64,000 bases of DNA, taken from the NCBI GenBank assembly GCA_943736015.1, contig OX031057.1:57990001-58054000 (forward strand), written 5' to 3'. The translations under genes and the position numbers were made by a program. The stretch comes from Tridacna crocea (lineage: Eukaryota; Mollusca; Bivalvia; Cardiida; Cardiidae). This document shows, in pieces, positions 1 to 10,965 of the stretch. The notes under the pieces were generated by a model. That model searched no databases, was not told the origin of the DNA, and saw only the letters and a program-made list of their open reading frames with translations. Positions within the stretch are counted from its first letter, which is position 1. Each line of letters starts with the position of its first letter.

Positions 1-303
1 TAGCAAACCACTTCTCATGTTCATTTACCTGGCTATCAGACCACCAAAACAGTGTAACAGAAGGAAAATTTTCACACATTCAGATTAATGTTTTGAATTT
101 GAAATTTGTGTTTAATGTCTAGAGCTAAGGGAGGTTAAATGAACACAAAAACAAACGGGGGAATTAAAAAGGTAGTAGTTGCTCAGATTCCAAGCCTGTC
201 CACCAGTAACTAAGACTAAAAGCATTTTGGGACCTGCCATCTGACCCACTGAGCCAGAGAAGCAGTTGATTTCAACCCAGAAAATTGACCTACTTATATT
301 TAG

Positions 304-316
304 CCCCCTCCCCCCC
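304..316. repeat. Length-variable C tract of the satellite unit (unit 1 example)
   Basis: Every unit has a C-run, a T and a second C-run about 300 bp into my phase. The second run is the main source of unit-length variation: units 1-32 read 7,7,7,8,10,8,8,9,8,8,10,9,9,10,11,9,8,8,10,9,9,10,11,9,9,9,8,8,8,8,7,8. It therefore works as a natural barcode. The minus strand is a G-run, an A and six G. Confidence 0.95.
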
Positions 317-626
317 TTTTGTTCCAAAACATAGAAGTAGTTCCATTTGAAAGTTAGATCAATGCCCATATGAAATTTTGATATCAAGCATATTTGTCAC
401 TCTGTTTCTTTCAGACAAAAATGGAAGGCTATGTTTAAAAGGTGTTTCTGGTGTTGGTATGATCGTATCTTGAAAATGAGAGCATGAATGTGTTATTTCT
501 TTAGGAACTACTTTGCTTTTCATTGACCTAATTACGCATAACGGTCTGCTAGGAGTAAAAACCTGGTTTTAAATTAACTTTGCCAGTGTATTTTAAGGCT
601 TATATGTAATTCTTTTGAGAATGGCT

Positions 627-651
627 GGCATGCAAAATCAACATGTATGCC
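627..651. other. Inverted repeat in the satellite unit (unit 1 example)
   Basis: GGCATGCA at 627-634 pairs with TGTATGCC at 644-651 (8 bp including one G-T pair) around a 9-nt loop. It appears in every full unit I read. No function is implied. Confidence 0.7.
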
Positions 652-699
652 AAAATAACACTGACACTGGCATTTCTTTGAGTAAAATGGGTGACAGAA

Positions 700-723
700 G
701 GTCGGGTTCTAAACCGATCGACC
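700..723. other. Bulged dyad in the satellite unit (unit 1 example)
   Basis: GGTCG/CGACC (700-704 with 719-723) encloses GGTT/AACC (705-708 with 712-715) with a 3-nt loop and a 3-nt bulge. A C-rich stretch follows directly to about 741. Part of it looks like a tRNA B box (GGTTCTAAACC), but no tRNA folds around it. Confidence 0.6.
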
Positions 724-903
724 CGCACCCCCCACCCACCTGAGTTATTTATATCGATATGAAGGGTCTGTCTATTGTTCAGATCAGCTTCCTTGTCTCA
801 CACCCAACACTTTGGATGTATTGAGATGATCAAAGAAAACATGATGAAGAATCATGCCTAGCCTAATTAAATAAACCAGAGACCCCACTTATTTCAAAAG
901 CAA

Positions 904-920
904 CTTGCAGCTGTTGCAAG
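904..920. other. Perfect hairpin next to an A-run in the satellite unit (unit 1 example)
   Basis: CTTGCA at 904-909 and TGCAAG at 915-920 form a 6-bp perfect stem with a 5-nt loop, followed by seven A. The structure repeats once per unit; in unit 31 the A-run is broken by T at 59369. Confidence 0.7.
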
Positions 921-1895
921 AAAAAAATGAGCAAAGCAAACTTTAAGTGCCCTTTTCTCTACATGAAGTTGTTTAAAACAGCAAGAAAAATACTTTGGGG
1001 TTGTACTGATGGCATGTTTTGACAGGAAAGATGTTGCAGAAAACAGATAAATCACTAATTAATAGATCTAGATAAAAAGAACATGAATAATAAAGAAAGA
1101 AAATCATGAGTTTTCTTAAGTGCAGGATGGGGGAAAAATTGCTCAGTGTTGCTTTAAGATAGCCTCATATGTTTAAAGGAGTTGTCAATTAATTTTGCTT
1201 GGTAAAGTGGAAAACCAAAAAAAGGGCTCGTTACGTTGCACTTTGCCAGGCTAAAGCGGGCAAAATGTTGCGAATTTACATTTTGTCTTTTCGTGCCCCA
1301 ACGACATACAGTCAGAAAGCACGCAATGACTAAATGTAGAGTAGAAACTGTGATAATTTTGAAAAATGACCTGTGATCTATGGCACTTACGCAGACGTGA
1401 AAACATGAATTCAACAAGAGGCACTAATAATGCTGTTTTTCTTGATTACTTGGTGGGAAAAAAAACACTGGAAAATACATGTATACTCTCCTGATTGAAT
1501 TGTCTCTATTTCGGAATGACAAAATTAGTCACACAAACGACCGAAGCGAGAAAGTGAATGCGAAACCCAGATTTACGCTTAACTGCATGTACCAAAATGC
1601 CATATATCATTGGGTCTTCATCACAATCCATTTCCGAGCCTATCATTGTTTTCCCGTTTAAGCGGTTGAAGCATGTCATCGCGAGCAGAAGTATTATCAT
1701 GTCGGTTCGGGATATCTTCCCAGCCAATGCTTGGTAAGCCGTATGCGTTGGGGTAAGACAAAGAAGCCAATGAATATAAATCAAAGTAGACAAGTAGAGA
1801 TACTGTGTTATGAGATGGGAAATAACCCGTGCAACTCTGATTGCAGACTACACTTCTCCAGTATGAGTTACTGTTCCTGACCCCTTTACAGCTTA

Positions 1896-3784
1896 TAGCA
1901 AACCACTTCTCATGTTCATTTACCTGGCTATCAGACCACCAAAACAGTGTAACAGAAGGAAAATTTTCACACATTCAGATTAATGTTTTGAATTTGAAAT
2001 TTGTGTTTAATGTCTAGAGCTAAGGGAGGTTAAATGAACACAAAAACAAACGGGGGAATTAAAAAGGTAGTAGTTGCTCAGATTCCAAGCCTGTCCACCA
2101 GTAACTAAGACTAAAAGCATTTTGGGACCTGCCATCTGACCCACTGAGCCAGAGAAGCAGTTGATTTCAACCCAGAAAATTGACCTACTTATATTTAGCC
2201 CCCCTCCCCCCCTTTTGTTCCAAAACATAGAAGTAGTTCCATTTGAAAGTTAGATCAATGCCCATATGAAATTTTGATATCAAGCATATTTGTCACTCTG
2301 TTTCTTTCAGACAAAAATGGAAGGCTATGTTTAAAAGGTGTTTCTGGTGTTGGTATGATCGTATCTTGAAAATGAGAGCATGAATGTGTTATTTCTTTAG
2401 GAACTACTTTGCTTTTCATTGACCTAATTACGCATAACGGTCTGCTAGGAGTAAAAACCTGGTTTTAAATTAACTTTGCCAGTGTATTTTAAGGCTTATA
2501 TGTAATTCTTTTGAGAATGGCTGGCATGCAAAATCAACATGTATGCCAAAATAACACTGACACTGGCATTTCTTTGAGTAAAATGGGTGACAGAAGGTCG
2601 GGTTCTAAACCGATCGACCCGCACCCCCCACCCACCTGAGTTATTTATATCGATATGAAGGGTCTGTCTATTGTTCAGATCAGCTTCCTTGTCTCACACC
2701 CAACACTTTGGATGTATTGAGATGATCAAAGAAAACATGATGAAGAATCATGCCTAGCCTAATTAAATAAACCAGAGACCCCACTTATTTCAAAAGCAAC
2801 TTGCAGCTGTTGCAAGAAAAAAATGAGCAAAGCAAACTTTAAGTGCCCTTTTCTCTACATGAAGTTGTTTAAAACAGCAAGAAAAATACTTTGGGGTTGT
2901 ACTGATGGCATGTTTTGACAGGAAAGATGTTGCAGAAAACAGATAAATCACTAATTAATAGATCTAGATAAAAAGAACATGAATAATAAAGAAAGAAAAT
3001 CATGAGTTTTCTTAAGTGCAGGATGGGGGAAAAATTGCTCAGTGTTGCTTTAAGATAGCCTGATATGTTTAAAGGAGTTGTCAATTAATTTTGCTTGGTA
3101 AAGTGGAAAACCAAAAAAAGGGCTCGTTACGTTGCACTTTGCCAGGCTAAAGCGGGCAAAATGTTGCGAATTTACATTTTGTCTTTTCGTGCCCCAACGA
3201 CATACAGTCAGAAAGCACGCAATGACTAAATGTAGAGTAGAAACTGTGATAATTTTGAAAAATGACCTGTGATCTATGGCACTTACGCAGACGTGAAAAC
3301 ATGAATTCAACAAGAGGCACTAATAATGCTGTTTTTCTTGATTACTTGGTGGGAAAAAAAACACTGGAAAATACATGTATACTCTCCTGATTGAATTGTC
3401 TCTATTTCGGAATGACAAAATTAGTCACACAAACGACCGAAGCGAGAAAGTGAATGCGAAACCCAGATTTACGCTTAACTGCATGTACCAAAATGCCATA
3501 TATCATTGGGTCTTCATCATTTCCGAGCCTATCATTGTTTTCCCGTTTAAGCGGTTGAAGCATGTCATCGCGAGCAGAAGTATTATCATGTCGGTTCGGG
3601 ATATCTTCCCAGCCAATGCTTGGTAAGCCGTATGCGTTGGGGTAAGACAAAGAAGCCAATGAATATAAATCAAAGTAGACAAGTAGAGATACTGTGTTAT
3701 GAGATGGGAAATAACCCTTGCAACTCTGATTGCAGACTACACTTCTCCAGTAAGAGTTACTGTTCCTGACCCCTTTACAGCTTA
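1896..3784. repeat. Satellite unit 2, with 7-bp deletion
   Basis: 1889 bp, the shortest full unit. It lacks 7 bp (ACAATCC or the equivalent) at about 3518 and shares the one-C-short GACCTGTG with unit 1. The poly-C run after the T is 7. The deletion fuses two minus-strand chance ORFs into the longest ORF in the array (153 codons). Confidence 0.95.
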
Positions 3785-5682
3785 TAGCAAACCACTTCTC
3801 ATGTTCATTTACCTGGCTATCAGACCACCAAAACAGTGTAACAGAAGGAAAATTTTCACACATTCAGATTAATGTTTTGAATTTGAAATTTGTGTTTAAT
3901 GTCTAGAGCTAAGGGAGGTTAAATGAACACAAAAACAAACGGGGGAATTAAAAAGGTAGTAGTTGCTCAGATTCCAAGCCTGTCCACCAGTAACTAAGAC
4001 TAAAAGCATTTTGGGACCTGCCATCTGACCCACTGAGCCAGAGAAGCAGTTGATTTCAACCCAGAAAATTGACCTACTTATATTTAGCCCCCCTCCCCCC
4101 CTTTTGTTCCAAAACATAGAAGTAGTTCCATTTGAAAGTTAGATCAATGCCCATATGAAATTTTGATATCAAGCATATTTGTCACTCTGTTTCTTTCAGA
4201 CAAAAATGGAAGGCTATGTTTAAAAGGTGTTTCTGGTGTTGGTATGATCGTATCTTGAAAATGAGAGCATGAATGTGTTATTTCTTTAGGAACTACTTTG
4301 CTTTTCATTGACCTAATTACGCATAACGGTCTGCTAGGAGTAAAAACCTGGTTTTAAATTAACTTTGCCAGTGTATTTTAAGGCTTATATGTAATTCTTT
4401 TGAGAATGGCTGGCATGCAAAATCAACATGTATGCCAAAATAACACTGACACTGGCATTTCTTTGAGTAAAATGGGTGACAGAAGGTCGGGTTCTAAACC
4501 GATCGACCCGCACCCCCCACCCACCTGAGTTATTTATATCGATATGAAGGGTCTGTCTATTGTTCAGATCAGCTTCCTTGTCTCACACCCAACACTTTGG
4601 ATGTATTGAGATGATCAAAGAAAACATGATGAAGAATCATGCCTAGCCTAATTAAATAAACCAGAGACCCCACTTATTTCAAAAGCAACTTGCAGCTGTT
4701 GCAAGAAAAAAATGAGCAAAGCAAACTTTAAGTGCCCTTTTCTCTACATGAAGTTGTTTAAAACAGCAAGAAAAATACTTTGGGGTTGTACTGATGGCAT
4801 GTTTTGACAGGAAAGATGTTGCAGAAAACAGATAAATCACTAATTAATAGATCTAGATAAAAAGAACATGAATAATAAAGAAAGAAAATCATGAGTTTTC
4901 TTAAGTGCAGGATGGGGGAAAAATTGCTCAGTGTTGCTTTAAGATAGCCTGATATGTTTAAAGGAGTTGTCAATTAATTTTGCTTGGTAAAGTGGAAAAC
5001 CAAAAAAAGGGCTCGTTACGTTGCACTTTGCCAGGCTAAAGCGGGCAAAATGTTGCGAATTTACATTTTGTCTTTTCGTGCCCCAACGACATACAGTCAG
5101 AAAGCACGCAATGACTAAATGTAGAGTAGAAACTGTGATAATTTTGAAAAATGACCCTGTGATCTATGGCACTTACGCAGACGTGAAAACATGAATTCAA
5201 CAAGAGGCACTAATAATGCTGTTTTTCTTGATTACTTGGTGGGAAAAAAAACACTGGAAAATACATGTATACTCTCCTGATTGAATTGTCTCTATTTCGG
5301 AATGACAAAATTAGTCACACAAACGACCGAAGCGAGAAAGTGAATGCGAAACCCAGATTTACGCTTAACTGCATGTACCAAAATGCCATATATCATTGGG
5401 TCTTCATCACAATCCATTTCCGAGCCTATCATTGTTTTCCCGTTTAAGCGGTTGAAGCATGTCATCGCGAGCAGAAGTATTATCATGTCGGTTCGGGATA
5501 TCTTCCCAGCCAATGCTTGGTAAGCCGTATGCGTTGGGGTAAGACAAAGAAGCCAATGAATATAAATCAAAGTAGACAAGTAGAGATACTGTGTTATGAG
5601 ATGGGAAATAACCCTTGCAACTCTGATTGCAGACTACACTTCTCCAGTAAGAGTTACTGTTCCTGACCCCTTTAACAGCTTA
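3785..5682. repeat. Satellite unit 3
   Basis: 1898 bp. Poly-C run 7. It ends with the extra-A variant TTTAACAGC, shared with units 4, 7 and 15. Confidence 0.95.
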
Positions 5683-6192
5683 TAGCAAACCACTTCTCAT
5701 GTTCATTTACCTGGCTATCAGACCACCAAAACAGTGTAACAGAAGGAAAATTTTCACACATTCAGATTAATGTTTTGAATTTGAAATTTGTGTTTAATGT
5801 CTAGAGCTAAGGGAGGTTAAATGAACACAAAAACAAACGGGGGAATTAAAAAGGTAGTAGTTGCTCAGATTCCAAGCCTGTCCACCAGTAACTAAGACTA
5901 AAAGCATTTTGGGACCTGCCATCTGACCCACTGAGCCAGAGAAGCAGTTGATTTCAACCCAGAAAATTGACCTACTTATATTTAGCCCCCCTCCCCCCCC
6001 TTTTGTTCCAAAACATAGAAGTAGTTCCATTTGAAAGTTAGATCAATGCCCATATGAAATTTTGATATCAAGCATATTTGTCACTCTGTTTCTTTCAGAC
6101 AAAAATGGAAGGCTATGTTTAAAAGGTGTTTCTGGTGTTGGTATGATCGTATCTTGAAAATGAGAGCATGAATGTGTTATTTCTTTAGGAAC

Positions 6193-6194
6193 TA
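6193..6194. repeat. TA target-site duplication, left
   Basis: Uninterrupted units read GGAACTACTTTGC. Here GGAACTA precedes the element and TACTTTGC follows it, so TA is duplicated. Confidence 0.85.
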
Positions 6195-6290
6195 CTGTGG
6201 ATTCATATAATTTCGTTGGTATGAAATTTCGTGGATTTTTCAAATTCGGCATTTTCGTTGGACCGTAAATTCGTTGATTTTCCATTTCCA
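6195..6290 (+). repeat. Left terminal and subterminal repeat region of the transposon
   Basis: Starts CTGTGGATTCATATAATTTC and carries four TTCGT-G motifs (two TTCGTTGG, one TTCGTGGA, one TTCGTTGA) within about 90 bp. They probably serve as repeated transposase-binding sites; that role is inference. Confidence 0.7.
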
Positions 6291-7597
6291 AAAGAAAAGT
6301 TTTTTAGTGAAAAAAAATAATCTAAACTGTTCATTAATAAAGTGTGTCAAAGAAAGACAGATAACATAAGACGGGACTCGATCGATGACAAGTATATAGG
6401 TATCGTATCGGGTGTAAAGGGTGTAAAGTTTATGACACTTATCTGATAATCTGATCGCCGGTCTCAAGTCTATCAATTAAGATATTCGTAATTATTTACA
6501 ATTTACGCAGTTATTATTTAATCCTGTAGTCACAGTTTACAATCAAATTTTAACCCGTAAAAGATACGACGACGTTTTCAGAATCGTCTGCTTTGAAACT
6601 GCTGACTTTCGAAGCTACATGTATCCTTCCCACATGTCTGGGTCACTTAGGAAAACAGGACTGCTTACGGCATATTCGCCGATATATTGTGACAGAAGGA
6701 AAGAGATCTTTTGTTTAGAGCTCGAGTCGTTTATCATTACTGAAATGATACATTTTACCTTGTTCTCCAAAAGTGTGTCCGAAATAGGGTGGAAGTGTAA
6801 ACTCCGACAAATTTGCATCTAGATCTATATTTAGAACAAGCGTGAAGGGTCAAAATTGTAGGAGACCTAAGTTTCGGCTTCCATTCAATCTTGCGCGACT
6901 TCCAAAAGTTGCTTTCTAATACGAGCTAAGCCATTGTGCAACTGAATGGGATAGATCGACGATCAGACCGCATGTTCTGTTTAGTCTGACACCGTCCAAC
7001 AACACGTTGAAATCCGCCATCTTGTCATCACCAAATTCAATATTAAAATGACCCAAATATGAAACAGGCCGTCCGTCAACATGATTTTATGCCAGTTGCA
7101 GGTACACACGCGCTTGCAGTAAAATGTTGATTTGGGGTAGATCTATGACGTAATGTGTAGGTCATTCGAGCAAGAGGGTTGTAAAACAAACGTTTGTTGT
7201 ACTAATTTACGACTTTTTTACCCCACGAAATCGTTTAGAAATGGCTGTTTCAAAAACACCTGGGCAGTCGTGTCACATGTTTTGTGTAGTCGGCAGAAAA
7301 TTGCTGTATGAAAAAAAATCCTCGCAGCCGAAATGCAACAGTAATTTTTCAACAGTATTTATGCCGTCGTCGCCGGGATAACAGAAAAAGAAATGAAGTT
7401 AAGGCAATGAAAAATCACTATTTTTACTCGGTAATTGTTAAGTCTCAAAGAAGTCTTTGTAGGAACAAATAATCTGAGGTGTAAATAACTTTCTGTTCGA
7501 TAGTGTGTACATTTTAACGTTGGCGTCGTCGCGTTCGTTATTGATCAATGAAGCCGAACCCAACTTAGTTGAAGATGGCAAAGGACCTATCTTTCGT

Positions 7598-7676
7598 CGG
7601 GAACTTGAATTCGTGGACTTACCTACCAACGAAATCAACGAAAATTAGTACTCAACGAATATTAATGGTTTCACAG
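7598..7676 (-). repeat. Right terminal and subterminal repeat region of the transposon
   Basis: Read on the minus strand it starts CTGTGAAACCATTAATATTC and has TTCGTTGA, TTCGTTGA and TTCGTTGG. It mirrors the left end in spacing style but not base for base. Confidence 0.7.
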
Positions 7677-7678
7677 TA
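7677..7678. repeat. TA target-site duplication, right
   Basis: Right copy of the TA. The satellite resumes with CTTTGCTTTTCATTG at the base expected from the other units. Confidence 0.85.
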
Positions 7679-9065
7679 CTTTGCTTTTCATTGACCTAAT
7701 TACGCATAACGGTCTGCTAGGAGTAAAAACCTGGTTTTAAATTAACTTTGCCAGTGTATTTTAAGGCTTATATGTAATTCTTTTGAGAATGGCTGGCATG
7801 CAAAATCAACATGTATGCCAAAATAACACTGACACTGGCATTTCTTTGAGTAAAATGGGTGACAGAAGGTCGGGTTCTAAACCGATCGACCCGCACCCCC
7901 CACCCACCTGAGTTATTTATATCGATATGAAGGGTCTGTCTATTGTTCAGATCAGCTTCCTTGTCTCACACCCAACACTTTGGATGTATTGAGATGATCA
8001 AAGAAAACATGATGAAGAATCATGCCTAGCCTAATTAAATAAACCAGAGACCCCACTTATTTCAAAAGCAACTTGCAGCTGTTGCAAGAAAAAAATGAGC
8101 AAAGCAAACTTTAAGTGCCCTTTTCTCTACATGAAGTTGTTTAAAACAGCAAGAAAAATACTTTGGGGTTGTACTGATGGCATGTTTTGACAGGAAAGAT
8201 GTTGCAGAAAACAGATAAATCACTAATTAATAGATCTAGATAAAAAGAACATGAATAATAAAGAAAGAAAATCATGAGTTTTCTTAAGTGCAGGATGGGG
8301 GAAAAATTGCTCAGTGTTGCTTTAAGATAGCCTGATATGTTTAAAGGAGTTGTCAATTAATTTTGCTTGGTAAAGTGGAAAACCAAAAAAAGGGCTCGTT
8401 ACGTTGCACTTTGCCAGGCTAAAGCGGGCAAAATGTTGCGAATTTACATTTTGTCTTTTCGTGCCCCAACGACATACAGTCAGAAAGCACGCAATGACTA
8501 AATGTAGAGTAGAAACTGTGATAATTTTGAAAAATGACCCTGTGATCTATGGCACTTACGCAGACGTGAAAACATGAATTCAACAAGAGGCACTAATAAT
8601 GCTGTTTTTCTTGATTACTTGGTGGGAAAAAAAACACTGGAAAATACATGTATACTCTCCTGATTGAATTGTCTCTATTTCGGAATGACAAAATTAGTCA
8701 CACAAACGACCGAAGCGAGAAAGTGAATGCGAAACCCAGATTTACGCTTAACTGCATGTACCAAAATGCCATATATCATTGGGTCTTCATCACAATCCAT
8801 TTCCGAGCCTATCATTGTTTTCCCGTTTAAGCGGTTGAAGCATGTCATCGCGAGCAGAAGTATTATCATGTCGGTTCGGGATATCTTCCCAGCCAATGCT
8901 TGGTAAGCCGTATGCGTTGGGGTAAGACAAAGAAGCCAATGAATATAAATCAAAGTAGACAAGTAGAGATAATGTGTTATGAGATGGGAAATAACCCTTG
9001 CAACTCTGATTGCAGACTACACTTCTCCAGTAAGAGTTACTGTTCCTGACCCCTTTAACAGCTTA

Positions 9066-10965
9066 TAGCAAACCACTTCTCATGTTCATTTACCTGGCTA
9101 TCAGACCACCAAAACAGTGTAACAGAAGGAAAATTTTCACACATTCAGATTAATGTTTTGAATTTGAAATTTGTGTTTAATGTCTAGAGCTAAGGGAGGT
9201 TAAATGAACACAAAAACAAACGGGGGAATTAAAAAGGTAGTAGTTGCTCAGATTCCAAGCCTGTCCACCAGTAACTAAGACTAAAAGCATTTTGGGACCT
9301 GCCATCTGACCCACTGAGCCAGAGAAGCAGTTGATTTCAACCCAGAAAATTGACCTACTTATATTTAGCCCCCCTCCCCCCCCCCTTTTGTTCCAAAACA
9401 TAGAAGTAGTTCCATTTGAAAGTTAGATCAATGCCCATATGAAATTTTGATATCAAGCATATTTGTCACTCTGTTTCTTTCAGACAAAAATGGAAGGCTA
9501 TGTTTAAAAGGTGTTTCTGGTGTTGGTATGATCGTATCTTGAAAATGAGAGCATGAATGTGTTATTTCTTTAGAAACTACTTTGCTTTTCATTGACCTAA
9601 TTACGCATAACGGTCTGCTAGGAGTAAAAACCTGGTTTTAAATTAACTTTGCCAGTGTATTTTAAGGCTTATATGTAATTCTTTTGAGAATGGCTGGCAT
9701 GCAAAATCAACATGTATGCCAAAATAACACTGACACTGGCATTTCTTTGAGTAAAATGGGTGACAGAAGGTCGGGTTCTAAACCGATCGACCCGCACCCC
9801 CCACCCACCTGAGTTATTTATATCGATATGAAGGGTCTGTCTATTGTTCAGATCAGCTTCCTTGTCTCACACCCAACACTTTGGATGTATTGAGATGATC
9901 AAAGAAAACATGATGAAGAATCATGCCTAGCCTAATTAAATAAACCAGAGACCCCACTTATTTCAAAAGCAACTTGCAGCTGTTGCAAGAAAAAAATGAG
10001 CAAAGCAAACTTTAAGTGCCCTTTTCTCTACATGAAGTTGTTTAAAACAGCAAGAAAAATACTTTGGGGTTGTACTGATGGCATGTTTTGACAGGAAAGA
10101 TGTTGCAGAAAACAGATAAATCACTAATTAATAGATCTAGATAAAAAGAACATGAATAATAAAGAAAGAAAATCATGAGTTTTCTTAAGTGCAGGATGGG
10201 GGAAAAATTGCTCAGTGTTGCTTTAAGATAGCCTGATATGTTTAAAGGAGTTGTCAATTAATTTTGCTTGGTAAAGTGGAAAACCAAAAAAAGGGCTCGT
10301 TACGTTGCACTTTGCCAGGCTAAAGCGGGCAAAATGTTGCGAATTTACATTTTGTCTTTTCGTGCCCCAACGACATACAGTCAGAAAGCACGCAATGACT
10401 AAATGTAGAGTAGAAACTGTGATAATTTTGAAAAATGACCCTGTGATCTATGGCACTTACGCAGACGTGAAAACATGAATTCAACAAGAGGCACTAATAA
10501 TGCTGTTTTTCTTGATTACTTGGTGGGAAAAAAAACACTGGAAAATACATGTATACTCTCCTGATTGAATTGTCTCTATTTCGGAATGACAAAATTAGTC
10601 ACACAAACGACCGAAGCGAGAAAGTGAATGCGAAACCCAGATTTACGCTTAACTGCATGTACCAAAATGCCATATATCATTGGGTCTTCATCACAATCCA
10701 TTTCCGAGCCTATCATTGTTTTCCCGTTTAAGCGGTTGAAGCATGTCATCGCGAGCAGAAGTATTATCATGTCGGTTCGGGATATCTTCCCAGCCAATGC
10801 TTGGTAAGCCGTATGCGTTGGGGTAAGACAAAGAAGCCAATGAATATAAATCAAAGTAGACAAGTAGAGATACTGTGTTATGAGATGGGAAATAACCCTT
10901 GCAACTCTGATTGCAGACTACACTTCTCCAGTAAGAGTTACTGTTCCTGACCCCTTTACAGCTTA
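9066..10965. repeat. Satellite unit 5
   Basis: 1900 bp. Poly-C run 10. Private G to A at 9574. Confidence 0.95.

Larger units (their letters stand above)
1..1895. repeat. Satellite unit 1
   Basis: 1895 bp. It has a 5C-T-7C tract at 304-316 (other units have 6 C before the T), one C fewer in GACCTGTG near 1371, CATATG rather than GATATG near 1165, and private changes at 1829 (T to G) and 1864 (A to T). It is among the most divergent units, together with unit 2. Confidence 0.95.
6195..7676. mobile_element. Non-autonomous TIR DNA transposon (MITE-like, TA target)
   Basis: A 1482-bp insertion in satellite unit 4, exactly delimited by comparison with 30 uninterrupted units. Its ends are imperfect inverted repeats: CTGTGGATTCAT on the left, and CTGTGAAACCAT as the reverse complement of the right end. 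TTCGTTG/TTCGTGG motifs recur inside both ends, pointing inwards. The flanks show a duplicated TA (6193-6194 and 7677-7678), the hallmark of Tc1/mariner-type integration. The interior has no ORF longer than about 80 codons and nothing like a transposase, so any mobility would depend on an enzyme encoded elsewhere. From memory, elements with ends like TACTGTGGATTCAT and repeated TTCGTGG are common in bivalve genomes; I could not check that. Superfamily assignment beyond the TA target is inference. Confidence 0.88.
5683..9065. repeat. Satellite unit 4, interrupted by a transposon
   Basis: 3383 bp in total: a 1899-bp satellite unit plus 1482 bp of inserted element and a 2-bp duplicated target. 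Poly-C run 8. Private C to A at 8972, and the extra-A variant at its end. This is the only unit in the window carrying the insertion. Confidence 0.96.

Noticed and set aside
401-441. Splice-like acceptor (TTTCTTTCAG) followed 27 nt later by AAAAG/GTGTTT, as a micro-exon in each unit.
   Set aside because: The enclosed sequence has an in-frame stop and there are no flanking exons. Such motifs are frequent in AT-rich DNA.
700-724. tRNA-like B box (GGTTCTAAACC), suggesting a tRNA or tRNA-derived SINE.
   Set aside because: No A box at suitable spacing and no acceptor or anticodon stems could be drawn around it.
1506-1793. 95-codon minus-strand ORF, and the 60-85 codon plus-strand ORF overlapping it.
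   Set aside because: They overlap each other and the 117-codon ORF in different frames, and I recognise no domain. The plus-strand ORF lengthens to 85 codons only where the poly-A run gains a base.
1621-1974. 117-codon minus-strand ORF repeated in most units, as a tandem gene family.
   Set aside because: A 1-bp insertion (TTTAACAGC) breaks it in units 3, 4, 7 and 15, and a stop truncates it in unit 31. Every residue change visible among the units (F to V, F to L, R to Q, D to N, K to T) is non-synonymous. It is widespread because the units are young copies, not because it is selected.
2007-2228. 73-92 codon minus-strand ORF with a glycine run.
   Set aside because: The glycine run is the translated poly-C tract, whose length varies freely. 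The ORF start shifts between units accordingly.
3402-3863. 153-codon minus-strand ORF in unit 2.
   Set aside because: It exists only because a 7-bp deletion fuses two overlapping chance ORFs. No other unit has it.
6210-6275. CENP-B box-like motif (TTCGTTGGA) in the transposon.
   Set aside because: Only the first half matches; the CGGG core is absent. The match is to the element's own subterminal repeats.
6615-6822. 67-codon ORFs on both strands inside the transposon.
   Set aside because: They are mirror-image chance ORFs without transposase motifs.
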